From: Geobacter sp.
GTDB lineage: Bacteria > Desulfobacterota > Desulfuromonadia > Geobacterales > Geobacteraceae
Direction: 5' to 3'
Assembly (NCBI GenBank): GCA_003857395.1
Contig: RPRC01000110.1
Coordinates: 1-29,636 of the forward strand
DNA: 29,636 nucleotides
Part shown: in pieces, positions 22,550 through 29,636 of the stretch
Numbering within the stretch: position 1 is the stretch's first letter
How the letters are laid out: every line of letters starts with the position of its first letter
Made by a program: the position numbers and the translations under genes
The notes under the pieces: model-generated
Seen by the model: only the letters and a program-made list of their open reading frames with translations
Databases searched by the model: none
What the model was told of the DNA's origin: nothing

Positions 22550-23149
22550 TCAGAGCGTTCCCAGGTAGGTTTTAATCTGCCGGGCCATCTCCGGCGAATC
22601 GATCCGGACGGAGATTTCGTTGTTGCGGGACAGGGCACTGTGGGTAAGGTTATGGCTGCCGAGAAAGACCAAGCGGTCATCGATGACAACAACCTTGGCG
22701 TGGCTGGTTTTGCGGAGGGAGTCAAAGCGCACCTTGATGCCGCTCGGGGTAAGGAGTGAAGCGCTGGCACGGTTTTCCCGGTTTAGAAAATCACTTTCGT
22801 CCCGTGACTGTTCGAAAATAACGGTAACGGCAACCCCACGCTGCCGGGCACGAATCAACTCATCGGCGATTCGATGCGGCATGTTTCCGGGAAACTTGCT
22901 GATTTTAAAGAGGTAGCAGGAGACGATGATGCTGGATCTGGCTTCGCGGAGCCCGGCAAGGAGAGTAGCGCCGTATTCGCGGTTTATCAGCAGGGTGGTC
23001 TTGCCGGGATGGAAATCGGCTGACAGTACCGGGCCTGCAAAGCTCACGAGGAGCAGCGCAAAACCGGTCATGAGTGTACGGCGTCCGGCGCGGGAGGTCC
23101 CGCACCAGAGCCGGGGGAATAGAGTCATAATAATCCGCTTGAGCGTCAT
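22550..23149 (-). CDS. Secreted phospholipase D-like protein with one HKD motif
   Basis: This 199-residue protein has a basic N-terminus and a hydrophobic signal segment (about 27-43, LMTGFALLLVSFAGPVLSA), so it is probably exported. The PLD catalytic motif is complete: His150-x-Lys152-x4-Asp157 in SHAKVVVIDD, followed by FLGSHNLT. There is only one HKD motif, as in the small Nuc-type endonucleases that work as dimers. A start at Met8 or Met27 is also possible, since no clear ribosome site was seen. Substrate may be nucleic acid or phospholipid; sequence alone does not tell. It is convergent with the cob run and lies downstream of dnaJ on the same strand. Confidence 0.85.
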   Translation of the reverse strand: MTLKRIIMTLFPRLWCGTSRAGRRTLMTGFALLLVSFAGPVLSADFHPGKTTLLINREYGATLLAGLREARSSIIVSCYLFKISKFPGNMPHRIADELIRARQRGVAVTVIFEQSRDESDFLNRENRASASLLTPSGIKVRFDSLRKTSHAKVVVIDDRLVFLGSHNLTHSALSRNNEISVRIDSPEMARQIKTYLGTL

Positions 23150-23208
23150 CAGGCGTCAGGAGAGCGGCGTAAGCCGCCCCTGTCCGGCAAAAAAGAGCTT
23201 CGATTGAA

Positions 23209-24327
23209 CTAACTGAAGAGATCCACTACCTTATCAATAAAGTTTTTCTTCATCGGGTGGATCTCCTCGCCGCTAATCTCAGCGAATTCTTCCAGGAGTT
23301 CCCGCTGACGCTTGTTAAGGTTCACCGGGGTCTCCACCTTGAGCACGACCAACTGGTCTCCCCTCCCGTACCCCTGTAGAACCGGGATCCCCTTTTCTCT
23401 CAGACGGAAAACCTTGCCGGACTGGGTTCCCTCCGGAATTTTCAGGTTCAGCTTGCCGTCGAGTGTCGGCACAGAAATCTCGGTGCCAAGGGCCGCCTGG
23501 ACAAAACTGATGGGAATTTCACAAATTACATCATTATTCTCACGGGAAAAAACGGAATGCTGACGGACGCTGATGGACACATAGAGATCTCCGTTTGATC
23601 CGCCTTTCGTTCCCTCGCCCCCCTCACCGGAGAGTTTCAGACGATTACCGGTCTCGACACCTGCGGGAACCTTAACCGACATGGATTTGGTATCTCGCGC
23701 AATCCCGGTCCCGCGACAGGTCGAACAGGGGGAGTCAATGATCCGGCCTTCCCCGTTGCAGTGACTGCAGGTCCGGCTGACGCTGAAGTAACCCTGCTGA
23801 AAACGTACCTGTCCGGCGCCGCGGCAGGTCGGGCAGACTTTCGGCTCGGTACCGGGCTTGGCGCCGCTGCCGTTACAGGTGCCACAGCGCTTGTTATAGG
23901 GAACCTCGATTTTTGACTCGACACCGAATGCCGCTTCCTCAAAACTGATCTCAAGGTTGTAGAGAAGATCATCCCCTCTTTTGCCACCCCTCCGCTGCTG
24001 ACGGCCACCGAACAGGTCTCCGAAAATATCCTCGAAGATATCTCCAAAGGGCGTGCCGCCACCAAAACCGAAACCGGAGGCACCAGCCCCGCCGCTTAGT
24101 CCAGCATGGCCGAACTGGTCGTACTGTACCCTCTTCTGTGGGTCGGACAGGACCTCGTAGGCCTCGGAGACCTCTTTGAATTGCTCTTCAGACTGCTTGT
24201 CCCCCTGATTCTTGTCAGGATGGTGCTGTATTGCCAGTTTTCGATAGGCTTTCTTGATCTCGGTGTCGGAAGCATTCCGATGGACTCCCAGCACCTCGTA
24301 GTAATCGCGCTTTTCCCCGTTTGCCAC
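23209..24327 (-). CDS. dnaJ: Chaperone protein DnaJ
   Basis: DnaJ (Hsp40) delivers unfolded clients to DnaK and stimulates its ATPase. The 372 residues show a J domain with HPD at 36-38, a Gly/Phe-rich segment (about 72-113), the zinc domain with four CxxCxGxG units (Cys148/151, 165/168, 187/190, 201/204) and the C-terminal client-binding domains. The GTG at 24327 was chosen because the family begins close to KRDYYEVLG; a purine-rich GGGGAAC precedes it. An in-frame extension to 24402 would translate a repeat-like hairpin. The gap to dnaK (24328-24430) is filled by that repeat, which could lower dnaJ relative to dnaK output. Confidence 0.96.
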   Translation of the reverse strand: MANGEKRDYYEVLGVHRNASDTEIKKAYRKLAIQHHPDKNQGDKQSEEQFKEVSEAYEVLSDPQKRVQYDQFGHAGLSGGAGASGFGFGGGTPFGDIFEDIFGDLFGGRQQRRGGKRGDDLLYNLEISFEEAAFGVESKIEVPYNKRCGTCNGSGAKPGTEPKVCPTCRGAGQVRFQQGYFSVSRTCSHCNGEGRIIDSPCSTCRGTGIARDTKSMSVKVPAGVETGNRLKLSGEGGEGTKGGSNGDLYVSISVRQHSVFSRENNDVICEIPISFVQAALGTEISVPTLDGKLNLKIPEGTQSGKVFRLREKGIPVLQGYGRGDQLVVLKVETPVNLNKRQRELLEEFAEISGEEIHPMKKNFIDKVVDLFS

Positions 24328-24362
24328 TCGTGTTCCCCATGGGCAAAAGGCAAAGGGCGAAC

Positions 24363-24397
24363 GGCAAAAGGGGAGTAGTACGGATCTCCCCTTTGCC
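24363..24397 (-). repeat. Hairpin repeat in the dnaK-dnaJ gap
   Basis: GGCAAAAGGGGAG (24363-24375) and CTCCCCTTTGCC (24386-24397) form a 12-bp stem with one bulged base. Related units (GGGCAAAAGG, GGCAAAGGGCGAACGG) continue to 24343. In the dnaK-dnaJ transcript the hairpin would sit between the two genes, about 35 bases before the dnaJ start. Confidence 0.75.
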
Positions 24398-24430
24398 CTC
24401 AACCCTTTGTCTCGAGCCGTTCTCTAGTAT

Positions 24431-26338
24431 TTATTTATCGTCTTTTACTTCTTCGAACTCGGCCTCGACAACCTTTTCATCCGAACCTTCCTCTTTCGGC
24501 GCAGCTTCGCCTTCATGGCCTTCACCAGCCTGCTGTGCCTTGGAATACACCGCTTCGGCAAGCTTGTGAGACGCCTGGGTAAGCTCCTCTGTGGCGGTCT
24601 TGATGGCAGCGGCGTCATTTGCTTCCATGGCCTTTTTCAAGGCGGCAACACCATCTTCAATCTTCTGCTTGTCTCCGGCATCAATCTTGTCGCCATACTC
24701 CTTGAGAGACTTTTCGGTGGAATAGATCAGGCTGTCGGCATGGTTCCGGGCCTCGATCAGTTCACGCTTCTGCTTATCCTCGCTGGCGTGGGCCTCTGCG
24801 TCGCGCACCATCTTGTCGATCTCATCCTTGGACAGACCGGAAGATGCGGTAATCCGGATAGACTGCTCTTGCCCGGTGCCCAGAGCTTTGGCGGATACAT
24901 GGACAATCCCGTTAGCATCAATATCGAAAGTTACCTCGACCTGGGGAACGCCACGGGGTGCCGGCGGAATGCCGGTCAACTCGAAATTGCCGAGGGTCTT
25001 GTTGTCGGGCGCCATCTCACGCTCGCCCTGGAGCACGTGAATGGTCACCGCCGGCTGGTTGTCCGCGGCGGTGGAGAACACCTGGCTCTTGCGGCACGGA
25101 ATGGTCGTGTTCTTGTCGATGAGCTTGGTCATGACCCCGCCAAGGGTTTCGATGCCAAGAGAGAGCGGGGTAACGTCAAGAAGCAGGACGTCTTTGACAT
25201 CACCACGCAGAACGCCGCCCTGGATGGCAGCACCGATGGCCACCACTTCATCAGGATTGACGCCCCGGTTGGGGACCTTGCCGAAGATTTCCTGCACCTT
25301 TGTCTGTACGATCGGCATGCGGGTCATACCACCCACCAGAATTACCTCATCGATTTCGCTGGGGGAGAGGCCGGCATCTTTCAGCGCCGTCCGGCACGGA
25401 CCTTCCAATTTTGCGATCAGCTCGGCACAGAGGGCTTCAAGCTTGGCGCGGGTCAGCTTCAGGGTCAGGTGCTTCGGACCGCTGGCATCAGCGGTAATGA
25501 ACGGCAGGTTGATGTCGGTCTCCACCGAGGTGGAGAGTTCGCATTTGGCCTTTTCCGCCGCTTCCTTGAGACGCTGGAGCGCCATCTTGTCGGAACGCAG
25601 ATCGATACCCTGATCCTTCTTGAACTCGTCGGCAATCCAGTCGATGACCTTCTGGTCGAAGTCCTCTCCGCCGAGGAAGGTGTCGCCGTTGGTCGATTTA
25701 ACCTCGAACACCCCTTCGCCCAGTTCAAGGATCGAGATGTCAAAGGTACCGCCACCAAGGTCGAATACCGCGATTTTCTCGTCCTTCTTCTTGTCAAGTC
25801 CGTAGGCAAGGGCCGCAGCAGTCGGCTCGTTGATGATCCTGAGGACATTCAAACCGGCAATCTTGCCGGCATCCTTGGTTGCCTGGCGCTGGGAGTCATC
25901 AAAGTAGGCCGGAACGGTAATGACTGCATCGGTGACCGTTTCTCCCAGATAGTCTTCAGCGGTTTTCTTCATCTTCTGCAGAATCATTGCAGAGATTTCC
26001 GGCGGCGAATACTGCTTGCCCCTCACGTCCACCCAGGCATCGCCGTTTTCCGCCTTCACGATCTTGAAAGGGGAAATCGCGATATCCTTTTTCACCGCCT
26101 CGGTATCAAACTTGCGGCCAATGAGACGCTTGATGGAAAACAGGGTGTTCTCCGGATTGGTGACCGCCTGACGCTTGGCCTGCTGGCCCACCGGTCTTTC
26201 TCCGCTATCCGTGAAGGCGACCATGGACGGCGTTGTGCGGCTTCCTTCCGCGTTGGCTATAACAACGGGCTCTCCCCCCTCCATGATGGCAACGCAGGAG
26301 TTGGTAGTGCCCAGATCGATTCCGATTACCTTACTCAT
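24431..26338 (-). CDS. dnaK: Chaperone protein DnaK (Hsp70)
   Basis: This is the ATP-driven Hsp70 chaperone. The 635 residues cover the nucleotide-binding domain ([19 protein letters not shown] at the N-terminus, the phosphate-2 loop in [15 protein letters not shown], and [12 protein letters not shown]), the linker ([16 protein letters not shown]), the substrate-binding domain and an alpha-helical lid ending EEVKDDK, the usual acidic tail. The ATG at 26338 has a near-ideal AGGAGG ribosome site (about 26348-26353); an upstream in-frame start at 26368 would cross it. It lies between grpE and dnaJ. Expression should follow the HrcA/CIRCE-controlled promoter upstream of hrcA. Confidence 0.98.
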   Translation of the reverse strand: MSKVIGIDLGTTNSCVAIMEGGEPVVIANAEGSRTTPSMVAFTDSGERPVGQQAKRQAVTNPENTLFSIKRLIGRKFDTEAVKKDIAISPFKIVKAENGDAWVDVRGKQYSPPEISAMILQKMKKTAEDYLGETVTDAVITVPAYFDDSQRQATKDAGKIAGLNVLRIINEPTAAALAYGLDKKKDEKIAVFDLGGGTFDISILELGEGVFEVKSTNGDTFLGGEDFDQKVIDWIADEFKKDQGIDLRSDKMALQRLKEAAEKAKCELSTSVETDINLPFITADASGPKHLTLKLTRAKLEALCAELIAKLEGPCRTALKDAGLSPSEIDEVILVGGMTRMPIVQTKVQEIFGKVPNRGVNPDEVVAIGAAIQGGVLRGDVKDVLLLDVTPLSLGIETLGGVMTKLIDKNTTIPCRKSQVFSTAADNQPAVTIHVLQGEREMAPDNKTLGNFELTGIPPAPRGVPQVEVTFDIDANGIVHVSAKALGTGQEQSIRITASSGLSKDEIDKMVRDAEAHASEDKQKRELIEARNHADSLIYSTEKSLKEYGDKIDAGDKQKIEDGVAALKKAMEANDAAAIKTATEELTQASHKLAEAVYSKAQQAGEGHEGEAAPKEEGSDEKVVEAEFEEVKDDK

Positions 26339-26418
26339 ATATGTATTCCTCCTTTTGATGTCTCTCAATCGTAAAGCTAATTATGTACTCGGAAAAAAAC
26401 AAGGGGAACGGCCAAAAT

Positions 26419-27015
26419 TTATTCGTCCCCGTTTTTTGCCGCTGCTGCCACTGAAACCATCGCGGGTCTCAGGAGGCGGTCATTCAGGAGATAACCCTTC
26501 TGATACTCTTCTATGACACAATTCGGAGCAACGTCATTGCTCTCGACCTGGCACATGGCCTGATGGAAAGCCGAGTCAAAGGTGGCTCCTTTCGTCTCGA
26601 TGGGCTCTACGCCAAATTTCTTCAGAACCGACAGGAGCATGGAGCGGGTCAGATTTACCCCTTCGATAATCGCGGAAAGGCTTTCCTCCGAGGCATGGTC
26701 CAGGGCCCGTTCCATATTGTCCAGAACCGGAAGTATCTCCGTGATAAGGCATTCATTGCCGTACTTCATGAGGTCTTCCTTTTCCTTCTGCACACGGCGG
26801 CGATAGTTTTCCAGGTCTGCACGCTCGCGGAGATATTTGTCCCAGTTGGCAGCTACTTCAGCTTCTTTCGTTGCCAGGGCCTCCTCAAGCTGCCGGATCT
26901 TCTCAACCGGATCCAGCACTGTTTCCGTCTCAGTGGCTGCCCCTTCAGCAGCTTCCGCCTCTTGCGCCGTATGTTCCACACCGTTTGTTTCGGTGTCATG
27001 CTTTTTCATTTTCAC
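26419..27015 (-). CDS. grpE: Nucleotide exchange factor GrpE
   Basis: GrpE exchanges ADP for ATP on DnaK. The protein has an acidic, Thr/Glu/Ala-rich N-terminus, a long coiled coil (about 40-85, [20 protein letters not shown] then [17 protein letters not shown]), the four-helix region ([11 protein letters not shown]) and the C-terminal beta domain ([20 protein letters not shown] ... [16 protein letters not shown]). Two starts are possible: GTG at 27015, 5 bases after an AAGGAG site, or ATG at 27009, 11 bases after it. The GTG is preferred for spacing, but the two differ by only two residues. The stop of hrcA lies 19 bases upstream. Confidence 0.95.
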   Translation of the reverse strand: MKMKKHDTETNGVEHTAQEAEAAEGAATETETVLDPVEKIRQLEEALATKEAEVAANWDKYLRERADLENYRRRVQKEKEDLMKYGNECLITEILPVLDNMERALDHASEESLSAIIEGVNLTRSMLLSVLKKFGVEPIETKGATFDSAFHQAMCQVESNDVAPNCVIEEYQKGYLLNDRLLRPAMVSVAAAAKNGDE

Positions 27016-27034
27016 AGATACTCCTTTTCGCTCT

Positions 27035-28066
27035 TTATTCCCGTCCCAACAGCTCGCTGAGCATTCGTGCCGTATAGTCAACGATGGGGATTACCTTGTC
27101 GTACCCCATACGGGTGGGGCCGATTACACCGAGAACCCCGAGGGTATTCGGACCGCTTGCATAGGAAGCGGTAATGACACTCATCTGGTTCATCCGACTC
27201 AAAAAGTTCTCGGCACCAATAAATATATTCACCCTGTCAGCTTTCAAGCAGCAGTCCAAAAGTTTGATGAGCTGGCTCTTCTCCTCAAAGGTGTAAAAGA
27301 TCTCCTTCATCCTCTCCACATCCGCGAATTCCGGCTGTTCGAGAATATTGACCTGACCCTCAACGAAAACATCCGCGGCAGACTCTTCCAGAGTCACTTC
27401 CGAAAGCTTGAGGGCCCGGGTCAGAAGCTTGTCGTAGCGGACCTTCTCGTCCGTCATCTCCCGGATGATCCTGGATTTCACCTCCGAGATCGTCAACCCA
27501 TGCAGGAGCTCATTCAGATAATTTGTCATCTTCACCAGGTCTTCGAAAGAGAGCTCCTCATCAGCCTCTATGACCCTGTTCTGGACAGTCCCGTTTTCCG
27601 AAACGAGAATCACCAGGATCCGTTTACCGCAGAGCTTGACAAACTCGATCTGGCGGAAGACATTGGCTGCAAATCGCGGTGCAATGACAATTCCGATATA
27701 GTTTGATATCGACGACAGTATCCTGCTGGTTTCCTTGAGTATTTCTCCTACATCGCGACCGGGGACCAGGTACTGCCGGCGAATTTCCTCCTGCTGGTTC
27801 TCCGTAATGGCACGGACCTGCAGAAGAGAATCCACATAGAAGCGGAAAGCCTTGTCAGTGGGAACTCGACCCGCCGAAGTATGGGGAGAGGACAGAAAAC
27901 CCATCTCCTCCAGGTCAGACATGACGTTCCGCACCGTTGCCGGCGACAGAGCGAGACCATGCCTTCGGGTCACCGTACGGCTGCCAACCGGTTCCGCGGT
28001 CCTGATGTAATCATCAATGACCGCCTCAAGAATTTGCCTGCTTCGCTCCGTAAGGATATCGTTCAT
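27035..28066 (-). CDS. hrcA: Heat-inducible transcription repressor HrcA
   Basis: HrcA binds CIRCE operators and represses class I heat-shock genes, with GroEL setting its activity. The 343-residue protein has the N-terminal winged helix ([60 protein letters not shown]) and the C-terminal domain ending with [31 protein letters not shown]. The ATG at 28066 follows a GGGGG ribosome site. A perfect CIRCE lies 20 bases upstream of the start, so hrcA represses itself and the grpE-dnaK-dnaJ genes that follow. Confidence 0.97.
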   Translation of the reverse strand: MNDILTERSRQILEAVIDDYIRTAEPVGSRTVTRRHGLALSPATVRNVMSDLEEMGFLSSPHTSAGRVPTDKAFRFYVDSLLQVRAITENQQEEIRRQYLVPGRDVGEILKETSRILSSISNYIGIVIAPRFAANVFRQIEFVKLCGKRILVILVSENGTVQNRVIEADEELSFEDLVKMTNYLNELLHGLTISEVKSRIIREMTDEKVRYDKLLTRALKLSEVTLEESAADVFVEGQVNILEQPEFADVERMKEIFYTFEEKSQLIKLLDCCLKADRVNIFIGAENFLSRMNQMSVITASYASGPNTLGVLGVIGPTRMGYDKVIPIVDYTARMLSELLGRE

Positions 28067-28086
28067 TGCTGCCCCCGTAACGAAAG

Positions 28087-28113
28087 TTAGCACTCAAATA
28101 CCCTGAGTGCTAA
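28087..28113 (-). promoter_or_regulatory. CIRCE operator (HrcA binding site)
   Basis: TTAGCACTC, nine bases, GAGTGCTAA: both arms match the canonical CIRCE consensus with no mismatch. It lies between the promoter and the hrcA start, overlapping or just downstream of the expected transcription start, as usual for HrcA-controlled operons. Confidence 0.98.
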
Positions 28114-28121
28114 CTTAGACA

Positions 28122-28150
28122 AAAGTAACAACCGACCCCTCTTTTGTCAA
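28122..28150 (-). promoter_or_regulatory. sigma70-type promoter of the hrcA-grpE-dnaK-dnaJ operon
   Basis: On the minus strand a perfect TTGACA (28150-28145) is followed after 17 bases by TACTTT (28127-28122). Transcription would start near 28115, directly at the edge of the CIRCE element. This suggests vegetative RNA polymerase with HrcA repression, with no sign of a sigma32-type promoter here. Confidence 0.75.
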
Positions 28151-28163
28151 GGAATTTTACCTG

Positions 28164-29309
28164 CTACAGGAACCGGACAAAAACCTGATTCGAAAGGATC
28201 CGGGCCTTCTCTGTGAGGCGCAGAAAACCATTCCGTATTTCCAGGAGCCCGGCGGTAAAGAGGTCAGAACAGGCGTTGCCGAATACTTCTTGGAAAGAGA
28301 CGGAAAACTCTTCGTAAAAACTGTCGAGGCTGACACCTTCCGTCAGCCTTAATCCGAGGAACAGACTCTCCGCCATGGCCTCCTCACAAGAGAGACTCCT
28401 GCTCTCGGCGGTCGGGAGGCAGCCAGAGGAGATCAGCTGAAGATAGTCCTCCACTCGCTCCTTATTCGAGAAACGGATGCCATGTCCAGGCAGCCGGAGA
28501 TACGAGTGGGCACCGGCACCGAATCCCAGATAGGGCCGACGCTGCCAGTACCCGGAATTATGTCGCGATCGGAAACCGGGCCGGGCGAAATTCGCAATTT
28601 CATACTGTTCGTAGCCACTCGCTCCGAGAATCTCCGCTGATTTTTCGTACATGCAGGCCGATTCTTCCTCATCGGGAAGAGGAAGCTTCCCCTCTTCTTC
28701 CAGACAGGCAAAGTGAGTCCCGTCCTCCACGGTGAGACCATAAACCGAAAGATGTTCCGGACGCAGTTCGCAGGCACTCGACAGCTCGCTTTCCCACTGT
28801 GCAAGTGTCTGCCCCGGCAGGGAATGAATAAGATCGATGCCGATATTGTCAAACCCGGCTTCCCTGGCGGCACGAAAGGCTGACCGGGCCTCTTCGGCAG
28901 TATGCGCCCGGCCAAGCTTCTTCAGGAAATTGTCGTCAAATGACTGGACGCCGAGGGAAAGGCGAGTTACGCCCACTGCACGAAACGCAGCAAGCTTTCC
29001 GCCGGCAACCGTGCCCGGATTGCATTCCAGAGTAATCTCGGCATCAGCGGAAAGTGAGTAATATTTCGCGGCGGCGTTGATGATCCGCTCCACCTCGCCA
29101 GGCTCCAGGAGGGAAGGAGTTCCTCCGCCAAAGTAGAGGGTTCCGGCGGAAGAGCCCTTTTCCGGCATTCTGGAGCGAATCGCCAACTCCCGGAGCAGCC
29201 CGGCAACATACTCGTCGCTGGAACTGGAGATATCAGTGCGGGAATTGAATGCACAGTAAAGGCATTTACGCAGGCAGAATGGATAGTGAACATAAAGAGA
29301 CAGAGTCAT
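28164..29309 (-). CDS. hemW: HemW, radical SAM heme chaperone (HemN-like)
   Basis: The 381-residue protein has the radical SAM cluster motif CLRKCLYC (Cys12, Cys16, Cys19) near the N-terminus, then GTLYFGGGTPSLLEPGEV, ECNPGTV, RLSLGVQSFDDNFLKKLGRAHT, GIDLIHSLPGQTLAQWE and a HemN C-terminal domain. The short N-terminus and the CxxxCxxC spacing fit HemW, which inserts or carries heme, rather than true coproporphyrinogen dehydrogenase HemN, which has a longer N-terminus. It lies directly before hrcA, an order seen in many bacteria; hrcA has its own promoter in the gap. The ATG at 29309 has only a weak ribosome site. Confidence 0.92.
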   Translation of the reverse strand: MTLSLYVHYPFCLRKCLYCAFNSRTDISSSSDEYVAGLLRELAIRSRMPEKGSSAGTLYFGGGTPSLLEPGEVERIINAAAKYYSLSADAEITLECNPGTVAGGKLAAFRAVGVTRLSLGVQSFDDNFLKKLGRAHTAEEARSAFRAAREAGFDNIGIDLIHSLPGQTLAQWESELSSACELRPEHLSVYGLTVEDGTHFACLEEEGKLPLPDEEESACMYEKSAEILGASGYEQYEIANFARPGFRSRHNSGYWQRRPYLGFGAGAHSYLRLPGHGIRFSNKERVEDYLQLISSGCLPTAESRSLSCEEAMAESLFLGLRLTEGVSLDSFYEEFSVSFQEVFGNACSDLFTAGLLEIRNGFLRLTEKARILSNQVFVRFL

Positions 29310-29364
29310 TATGGTGCAGTGTACCTCACTCTATAATGGAAAGTCCAAATCAAAGATACAGGTT

Positions 29365-29532
29365 CTAGAAGCCTGCCGGACTTAGGGCAAATCTGCTGCA
29401 AATCCGTCTGGACGGTCCAGATTTCGCCGCTTTTTTGGTCAATAGAACAACTATTGCCCTGCAAAATCTACAAAATCTGTCCTCCCCCAGCCGAATTTTC
29501 GCTTCGATTTCCTAAGTCCGACAGACTCCTAG
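29365..29532. mobile_element. MITE-like element, 168 bp with 22-bp terminal inverted repeats
   Basis: The ends at 29365-29386 and 29511-29532 are inverted repeats agreeing at 18 of 22 bases, each starting with CTAG and containing CGGACTTAGG. CTAG at both outer ends may be a target-site duplication. The 124-base interior has no open frame. This is the form of a non-autonomous derivative of an insertion sequence; the parent family is not identified here. Confidence 0.75.
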
Positions 29533-29580
29533 CTGTCCTTTCCTGCGTTAGGTGAAGAAATGTAAACGGTAAAAATCGTA

Positions 29581-29609
29581 TTGACTTGATTGGGATACAA
29601 GCTTATTTT
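29581..29609 (+). promoter_or_regulatory. Possible promoter reading rightward out of the window
   Basis: TTGACT (29581-29586), a 17-base spacer and TATTTT (29604-29609) lie in an AT-rich stretch after the MITE-like element. The downstream gene, if any, is outside the window, so support is limited to the boxes themselves. Confidence 0.3.
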
Positions 29610-29636
29610 ATCAATACTTTCTACTTAGTTTTCATA

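Noticed and set aside
24515..26374. A 619-codon open frame antisense to dnaK
   Set aside because: It mirrors the dnaK gene, whose protein is unmistakable; long antisense frames are common opposite high-GC genes with strong codon bias. Its translation shows no family motif.

Overview
The window is about 29.6 kb of moderately GC-rich bacterial DNA. It looks like a member of the Geobacter group (Desulfuromonadia). That assignment is an inference from the complete anaerobic-type (cbi) cobalamin cluster, the NfnL/GltD-like flavoprotein, the hemW-hrcA-grpE-dnaK-dnaJ order and the abundance of small palindromic repeats; no marker gene settles the genus. No rRNA, tRNA, CRISPR array or intact transposase gene was seen.

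Layout. (1) 1-1177: the 3' part of a GltD/NfnL-type flavoprotein whose start lies left of the window. (2) 1178-1821: a non-coding leader with a roughly 220-bp palindromic repeat, a sigma70-like promoter, a cobalamin riboswitch and a terminator hairpin that runs into the start codon of cobU. (3) 1822-22216: a unidirectional run of 20 genes. These are nucleotide-loop genes (cobU, cobT, cobS, cobC), cbiA, an ECF cobalt transporter (cbiM, cbiN-like, cbiQ, cbiO) with an embedded zinc-ribbon/HEAGH membrane protein, corrin-ring genes (cbiX, cbiC, cbiD, cbiET, cbiL, cbiF, cbiG, a cobJ-cobQ fusion), cbiB, an MFS transporter and a small siroheme/4Fe-4S reductase-like protein. A strong terminator ends the run. 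(4) 22289-22472: a second copy of the leader repeat in inverted orientation, so the two copies bracket the whole cob region. (5) 22550-29309, minus strand: a secreted PLD-like protein, then dnaJ, dnaK, grpE and hrcA behind a perfect CIRCE operator, then hemW. (6) 29310-29636: a 168-bp MITE-like element and a possible promoter leaving the window.

How the genes fit together. Cobalt enters through CbiMNQO and is inserted by CbiX. The ring is methylated, contracted and rearranged by CbiL, CbiH(CobJ), CbiF, CbiG, CbiD, CbiET and CbiC, amidated by CbiA and CobQ, given its aminopropanol arm by CbiB, and finished by CobU, CobT, CobS and CobC. CbiJ/CobK, a corrinoid adenosyltransferase, uroporphyrinogen methyltransferase, CobD and lower-ligand synthesis genes are not in this window. 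The visible control is one B12 riboswitch at the head of the run.

The most unusual feature is how short palindromic repeats have shaped the cluster. Three copies of a TGTAGGGGC-ended repeat supply the TAG stop codon of the gene before them (cobU, cobT, cbiB). Another copy is read through in frame inside cobJ, another repeat type sits in frame inside cbiA, and a third type forms the linker of the CobJ-CobQ fusion and an extra loop in CobQ.
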